Assembly (NCBI GenBank): GCA_947095585.1
Contig: OX352762.1
Span: forward strand, 27,442,669-27,506,668
Direction of reading: 5' to 3'
From: Nephrocerus scutellatus
Taxonomy: Eukaryota > Arthropoda > Insecta > Diptera > Pipunculidae
DNA: 64,000 bases
Positions within the stretch are counted from its first letter, which is position 1. The number at the start of each line of letters is the position of its first letter. The notes below the pieces were generated by a model, which saw only the letters and a program-made list of their open reading frames with translations, was not told where the DNA came from and ran no database searches. Below, one piece after another: positions 58,296 through 64,000 of the stretch. The translations under genes and the position numbers were made by a program.

Positions 58296-61170
58296 TTAGT
58301 TATATAATTTTTCATACTTCTTTACTAAATGGTACGGCGAATGCCTGTAGCCTTGCACTTCACGTAATCGTTTTACTTCTGGTGAATACTCCAGGGACGG
58401 AGTTTCCCGTTTATGAATTGTCCGCACTGACGAAGACGACGGGACAACCGTTTGCACTACAACATTATTTTTTTAAATTGTCGTTATCGTATTTGTTAAG
58501 TAATATTAAATTAATGAATTGAAGAAATAACTTTATGATAAATGTTAATTTACACAGTAACCACCACTTAGTAGTTTATTTACTTATTCAAATTTTAACA
58601 GTTTCCACATATCTCAATTTAACTCTGAAGTTGCGGCCAGCATTCAGCAGACTTTCCGTGGTGGCCGCCGGTAATTTTCTCCCAAAAAAAGAAAAGCTGA
58701 ATGATAGCCCATTCCAAGTCAGTAAGGTAAGGTCGCGTGTACAAAACGTTCATTATGAAACCCAAATCAGGCTCGGAATCACTGCATCAAGACGGGGCTT
58801 ATTAAATATTATTATTAGGTATTGGAGGAAATAGCGATGTCAGCAGACTGGAGACTGCCCCATACATTAGAAGGGAGATACGTGAAATAATAGTATACGA
58901 TTTTCTCCTCTATTCCTCAAGACTCCTGTCCCCAAAGGGATGAACTGGCCTGTGTCCGTCCCTTTGAACTGACGTTGGAGAAAGTGATCCAAGACTCTGA
59001 TGTTACGGCAATGAACAGTCCTCTATAAATCCATCCAGATAATGGCATACACAGACAATATTGACAACGCTGGTAAAAGCACAAAAGCTGTACAAGAAGC
59101 TTTCATTCAGGTCGAATTGGCGGCCTAAACTGACAGCTAAACGAAGTACATTGAAGTAACATGTGTGAGCTGAATATTGACCATTGGTCCATCAATTAAG
59201 ATAGTAGAGCTATTTTACTATTTCGGGTCAATTGTAGCAGCCGATAATAGCAAAGAAATCAACTACACGCATGGCTGCTGAAAGTTAACTAAGCATTCTT
59301 TAGTCTGTCGAGACTCCTCAAATCTACGAATTTAACCATAACATCAAAGCTGCTGGTGTAAAAGACATTTCAGTACTTACAAACGCATCCGAAACTTGGG
59401 TGCTTAACAAACAGCATTCTGACCTGTAAGCCGCGTTCGAAAGGAAAGTCTTACCAAGAATTTTTGTTCTCACATGTCAGGAAGAACAATTTCGGAGACT
59501 CTTTAGTGTCATTGCCGCGTGTGCCGAAGTGTTGACATCGTGAGGAGAATTAAGCTCGGTAGGCTCCGTTTGACGGGACACATAGCTCGCATGAGAAAGG
59601 AGGATCCTGCTCCAAGTCTTTTGAGGTAGGACTTATGGGATATGACAGCAAGGCCAGCTGAGATAACGTTGGAAGGATGGGTTAGACCAAGACGCCCAGA
59701 GTTTAATGATGCTAAACTGGATGTCATCGGCTCGAAATCATGAGCGGTTAAGATATTTTGCGGAAGGCCAGAACCGTACCCCAGAGCCTACTATGATGTA
59801 TGTTGGCACTTGTTGCTTAATATTGTATTATCAATTTATATGTTATTTACTTAAAATTACTTGATTTGATAATATATTATATTTATATGATGTCGCAAAT
59901 CTTTATTAAGGAGAATTCTGTGTATCTACTAAAAATAATTAATATTTTAAAAGATATATAAAACATACAACTTACCCCGGCCATAATCATAGATAACTGG
60001 AGGTCTTGTAATGGCATGATGTTGGTATTCGTAGTCTTCATCTGGCTCAACTTCGGGACATTGTCTAAAACAGTTGGATGCATGACGGTGAAACAATGCT
60101 TAGTAAAATTAAAAACGCACTATACTAACTCATAGGATGTATGTTGATAATGGTCATGGCGATATGCTTTCGATTTATTCGGCATACTAATATATTTTAT
60201 AAACCCTGACCGACTTGGAGGAACTTTAGTGTCCAGAATAGATCTGGAAATAGAGTATGACTGCAAATACAAAAAAAATATTGTTTGTTCTCTGAATCTG
60301 AACTCTACTTGTAAACGCTTGCCTTAATGTGATGCTTTTTCAAGTGTTCATTTGCCAATTCTGGATCATTCATTAGCTCTCGCAATTGCTCCTGTGAGAC
60401 GTCGTCATTTTTATCGGGAACCAGATATTTTCGCATCTCAGCCAAAGCATAGGCGATTCTTGCATAGCATTCTGCTGGTGTTGCTACTGCTGATATTTCC
60501 ACAAATAGGTCCTTATTTAAATGCGAATGACGTGGATCACCAGATGCCCGAAGTTCCTCTTCTTTTTGCCTATTACGAATTGAATTACGGCCTTTGATAG
60601 CGATTCGACATTTAGTCTCGTCTTGTACACGTCTCAGAGAATTTCCTTTGGGTCCCAGAATTTTGCCAGTAAAATTAAACTGAACGGAGTTGTTTATAAA
60701 AAGCATAATCTTCAATATATAAACCGGCAAGCGGCAAGCCGCAAGTCACATTAATATCTTAGCGAGACTTACCTTGGGATACTGCCTAACTGGAACGGAC
60801 ACTTTTTGGGTAAGTTTCATTGGTTTTTGCTGATATATATCTGCGTTTGATTCTTTTCCCGGAATACGACCAGTCGATTGTACTCTATCAATTGCTAAAC
60901 ATAAGTGTGGACCAAAAGAAAAATTACAAATTCATATTTTATAATTATATCACATGCTGTAAGCGCAAATTTTTGACGCGTTCGTGGTTTACCCTCATCG
61001 ATGAGCATTGCGCAGATAGGAAAATTTTCCCCCAGCAGTTTTCTCTCCTCAATCAAATCACTGATAAATTTCTGTGAAATTTCATTTAATTTTGGCAAAA
61101 ATCCGGCATCCTGGTCATTTAACTCTTTTTCTCTTCCGATATTTTGGTGTTCTTCGAGATCTTGTGACAT
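58296..61170 (-). CDS. Quaking-related (STAR/Sam68-like) KH RNA-binding protein, second copy
   Basis: The six exons on the minus strand are 61170-60993, 60894-60773, 60679-60309, 60243-60130, 60064-59976 and 58456-58296, with GT..AG introns and phases 1, 0, 2, 2, 1. They join to 344 residues with no internal stop. A QUA1-like segment (about 24-70, FLPKLNEISQKFISDLIEER.. VQSTGRIPG) precedes the KH domain (about 81-210) with GPKG at 109-112 and [41 protein letters not shown] follows. The C-terminus is acidic/tyrosine-rich (CPEVEPDEDYEYQHH) and ends RHSPYHLVKKYEKLYN, resembling the Tyr-rich tails of Sam68-type proteins. The first three splice sites match those of the gene at 37006-49605 in position and phase, so the two are tandem duplicates. 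The last intron (1.5 kb) holds a LINE fragment. Confidence 0.9.
58850..59805 (+). mobile_element. RTE-like LINE, copy A4, inside the last intron of the second KH gene
   Basis: The plus strand carries decayed palm (KGMNWPVS, then MAYTDNIDNAGKSTKAVQEAFIQ, where the catalytic ADD has become TDN), thumb (SLSRLLKSTNLTI) and C-terminal DIVRRIKLGRLRLTGHIARM, and the tail AGGCCAGAACCGTACCCCAG before TATGATG. It lies antisense to the host gene between its last two exons, apparently without disturbing splicing. Confidence 0.78.
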
Positions 61171-63315
61171 CGTTTAGGATATACTGCTAAGCGGTACGTT
61201 CTTGGGAATATATTGGATGCTGTTGTTTGGAGAATTTGCTTTTATTTTGAGATTAGTTAAATTTTTATATATTTATCAATATTAATGTATTACTTCAAAG
61301 TTCAAACTCAAACAATTCAAGTATCACGTTTAGCAACAATGCTTGCTATTGCTTGCGTTCAAGAGGCGAATTAACAATAAATATAAAACAAGATTGATAA
61401 TCTAATGCTGTATTGCTTTGGCTAATCCACCTTGGCTTACACAACAATCGCATAAGCATAAAGCCGAAAATAAATCCAAAAAGTTTTTAGGATTTATAAC
61501 TAAAGTCATTTTTTAGTTATAGCGCTCACCGTAAGGCGGTGTTTTGTTTAACACATACACATTAAAATGCATCGAAAATTTGAAGCCAAAAGCATACAAC
61601 AATTGCTATATTGCTTTCAACAAAATGAGTTCTTATTTCTTTATTTTAATGTTCATTTTAATCTTCTAAATCAAGAACTTAGATAATTTTGTTTCCTAAA
61701 ATTCCAAATTCTAGTTATGAGGAAATTTTTAAACGGACGTCTGTCTGCTGGCTATCTGAAATGCTTCAAAGTTTATTACTTTTCTAGCGCACGGAATCAT
61801 ATAACTCTATGCATTGATAAGAAGCTCCGAGCGAAAAATGCAAAACTTCATAATTTTTTTGAAGAAACAAAAATTGGAAACTTCTATTGATCGTCGCGTT
61901 TCGTTTATAGTTGATCGTGAAAATCGATTACTATGTTTTTTGTTGGTAATTTGCTTAGCGCCATTCGAACACGTTCCCATCGTAAATTTACTATGAGATT
62001 TATTGCACAAGCCACTCCACCCCGACACACTTACTCTGCTTCTGTGATTTGTGATCGGGAAGCCATCATACCAAAATTACGATCATCATCGTGAGTACAA
62101 AATTTCTATTGTACATTAAATAAACATAAATCTACCATTTATGGGGGAAAGGGATCATATTGGAGGAGAAAAAGTGGGGAGGTCGGGAAATTATAGAAAA
62201 TGCCGCAAAATCATAAACAACAGCAACAACAAACAATAGCAACAAGATCTTGTCGCGGAAAAAAGTCAACAGCCAAAGGCAACTTTAACGCGCGTCACTT
62301 CGCTTTAGTTGGGCGTAAATCACTCCACTCACCTTGATTCGATCGTCGACGACGACGACTAGGACGACGACACTTAATCGACGACAATAAAAGCCGCCAT
62401 TAAATGTCATCATGATCACGGAAAATGCATAAAATTGAAAGAGTTTGACGGTTATTTTCGTTCTAGTATTCGGCTTCGCTGTTTAAGATTTGAACCCTTG
62501 TTTTGGGCTCGACTTGAAAATTAAATGAAATGAATTAATGCACCACCTCCATGACCTGCTGAATGATTGCAGCAATCACCCAACTCAAATGAAAGAAACG
62601 TTCGATCGAGCGGTATATGCCCTTCGGTGCTCACTCCACGAGTATGCACATGTTCTTGTAGTTTGTTTACATTCTTTGCTTTTTGTGCGGGAATCTTTGG
62701 CATCGCTGAACATCTGGTAGAATGAAGAATTATTTTTTTCATCGATCTACACCTCCCACTAGTTTTTTCATTCACAACTTGCGACGAACGAAGAAAAGTT
62801 TTCTGCCCAGCCCAGCAAATTGACTAAGGGATTCACGATCTCACCTAACTGACCCATCTCAAGATTGCAATGTGTGCCACTTTGCTAACCGTATCAACTC
62901 ACTCACTCAACTCACACACATACACTCATATAACTAAAAAGAATCGCAGAAATTAAAATTTCAAAATAAAAATTAATGAAAACATGACAAGGACATGAAA
63001 TACGCGCGTACTCAGGCGCGTCGAGTCTTATAGCCTCCTTTGAATAACGCTTGAAATTAATCGATTTCATGTCTGACTCGGGTAATTATGTAGTTTGCCT
63101 AGCCGTACGCATACTTAATTTTGTTTGACAGAAATTGGTTGTCACTCAGAGTGAGTTTTCTGCGCAACAAAATGTTACACAGGTTCATTTTTTTTTTACA
63201 TTTTGGCGTTCACTGAGGATTAAGGTGTTTCAGGTTGTTATGACAACTTGTTGTTGACAAATAAGTTGTCTCGACAAAAAGTAACATTTTTGACGTGACA
63301 ACGTCTCACTACAAG
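61171..63315. other. Region upstream of the second KH gene, no recognised gene
   Basis: The first few hundred bases are its likely promoter and 5' UTR. GACGAC runs lie at about 62343-62390. Open frames on either strand (61807-62028, 62521-62775) show no domain. Confidence 0.4.
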
Positions 63316-63520
63316 GACTACTATGTGACTATAAGACTGGTTCCTATGGAAATTCTGGGATCTGGCCAATAGGGTCTGGGATTTTTGGAACCAAGCCATT
63401 TCTCAAGGGATTCGTATGAAACTGGAAATGTAGGGCTAATATGTGACTATAAGACTTGTTCCTATGGATATTCTGAGATCTGGCCAATAGGGTCTGGGAT
63501 TTTTGGAACCAAGCATCTCA
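63316..63520 (-). repeat. 118-bp tandem repeat, locus 2 (about 1.7 units)
   Basis: TATGTGACTATAAGACT(G/T)GTTCC begins units at about 63323 and 63440, with shared GATCTGGCCAATAGGGTC and GGGATTTTTGGAACCAAGC. The reverse complement aligns with the 118-bp repeat at 11205-11480 (CTTGAGAAATGGCTT(A/G)GTTCC, TATAGGAAC.AGT.TTATAGTC), so the two loci share ancestry. Confidence 0.78.
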
Positions 63521-64000
63521 GCTACCGCTGCCAACGTCGTCTGTGCTTTTTCTCTGCCGACGTCGCTGTTTTCATCGTCATACGACGTAACTTCACCGGG
63601 AGATTGCCCCTCGGGTGGTTACGTTGGTACATCTCAGCTACCGCTGCCAACGTCGTCTGTGCTTTTTCTCTGCCGACGTCGCTGTGTTCATCGTCGTACG
63701 GCGTAACTTCACCGGGAGATTGCCCCTCGGGTGGTTACGCTGGTACATCTCGGCTTACTGCTGCCTACGTCGCTGTATTCATCGTCGTACGACGTAACTT
63801 CACCGGGAGATTGCCCCTCGGGTGGTTACGCTGGTACATCTCAGCTTACTGCTGCCGACGTCGCTGTATTCATCGTCGTACGACGTAAATTCACCGGGAG
63901 ATTGCCCCTCGGGTGGTTACGCTGGTACATCTCAGCTACCGCTGCCAACGTCGTCTGTGCTTTTTCTCTGCCGACGTCGCTGTATTCATCGTCGTACGAC
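63514..64000 (+). repeat. GC-rich minisatellite with 116- and 91-bp units, open at the window end
   Basis: Units start with CATCTC at 63514, 63630, 63746, 63837 and 63928, so lengths are 116, 116, 91, 91 and a partial fifth that is again of the long type. The long units have an extra 25 bp (around CGTCTGTGCTTTTTCTCTGC). Every unit carries ACGTCGCTGT, a GTCGTACGAC palindrome (GTCATACGAC in the first) and TTCACCGGGAGATTGCCCCT. All three forward frames stay open in places only because of the repeat, and unit lengths are not multiples of three, so coding is unlikely. Confidence 0.88.

Noticed and set aside
63385..63888. 167-codon ORF across the minisatellite as a repetitive protein
   Set aside because: Unit lengths of 116 and 91 bp shift the frame from unit to unit, so the encoded peptide would not be conserved; the open frame is a by-product of GC-rich repeat sequence.
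1..64000. CRISPR array or bacterial operon
   Set aside because: No short regularly spaced repeats with unique spacers, and gene structure is intron-bearing and fly-like throughout.

Overview
This is a eukaryotic, AT-rich window packed with transposable elements, almost certainly from a higher fly (Brachycera). The evidence is three roadblock-type dynein light chain genes with short fly-type introns of 65-172 bp, two tandem quaking-related (STAR) KH-domain genes, and Tc1/mariner, Harbinger, hAT, LINE and tRNA-derived SINE sequences. The repeat flavours fit a tephritid-like genome, but the species is an inference only. There is no bacterial, phage or organellar signature, no CRISPR array, and no convincing functional tRNA or rRNA gene.

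Layout. 1-9.2 kb: repeat remnants, an intronless roadblock-like gene (3125-3448), a SINE copy (5.16-5.46 kb), an imperfect short-motif repeat (7.6-7.9 kb) and the canonical roadblock gene in three exons (8622-9157). 9.2-17.7 kb: a small 118-bp tandem repeat, long non-coding DNA, and a 363-codon intact ORF (14566-15657) that looks like a host gene derived from a Tc1 transposase. 17.7-29.1 kb: a decayed LINE, a TIR element built of 120-bp palindrome-centred sub-repeats (20.7-22.3 kb), transposase remnants, a third roadblock paralog on the minus strand (23786-24153), and a Harbinger element with both termini (26709-28770) beside a MITE. 29-35 kb: T-rich DNA with no recognised gene and one dead mariner-like element. 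35.3-36.8 kb: a second copy of the TIR element and a SINE.

37.0-49.6 kb (minus strand): a quaking-related KH gene whose exons I could join frame by frame. It has two alternative last exons with different C-termini. Its 10.4-kb first intron is a sink for mobile DNA: a SINE, a LINE, a hAT element that itself contains a mariner and a LINE, and a foldback MITE. 51.4-57.5 kb: four LINE families nested in each other. 58.3-61.2 kb (minus): a second quaking-related gene, complete in six exons and sharing its first three splice positions and phases with the first one. 61.2-64 kb: non-coding DNA, a second locus of the 118-bp repeat in opposite orientation, then a GC-rich minisatellite with 116- and 91-bp units running off the window end.

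How the genes relate. The host genes form two expanded families: roadblock dynein light chains (microtubule motor) and STAR KH proteins (RNA binding and splicing), plus one probable domesticated transposase. Everything else is mobile DNA in layers. The most interesting signals are the dual C-terminal exons of the first KH gene, the tRNA-derived SINE whose 3' tail resembles that of a LINE in the same window, the domesticated Tc1 gene, and the 118-bp and palindromic repeat families.
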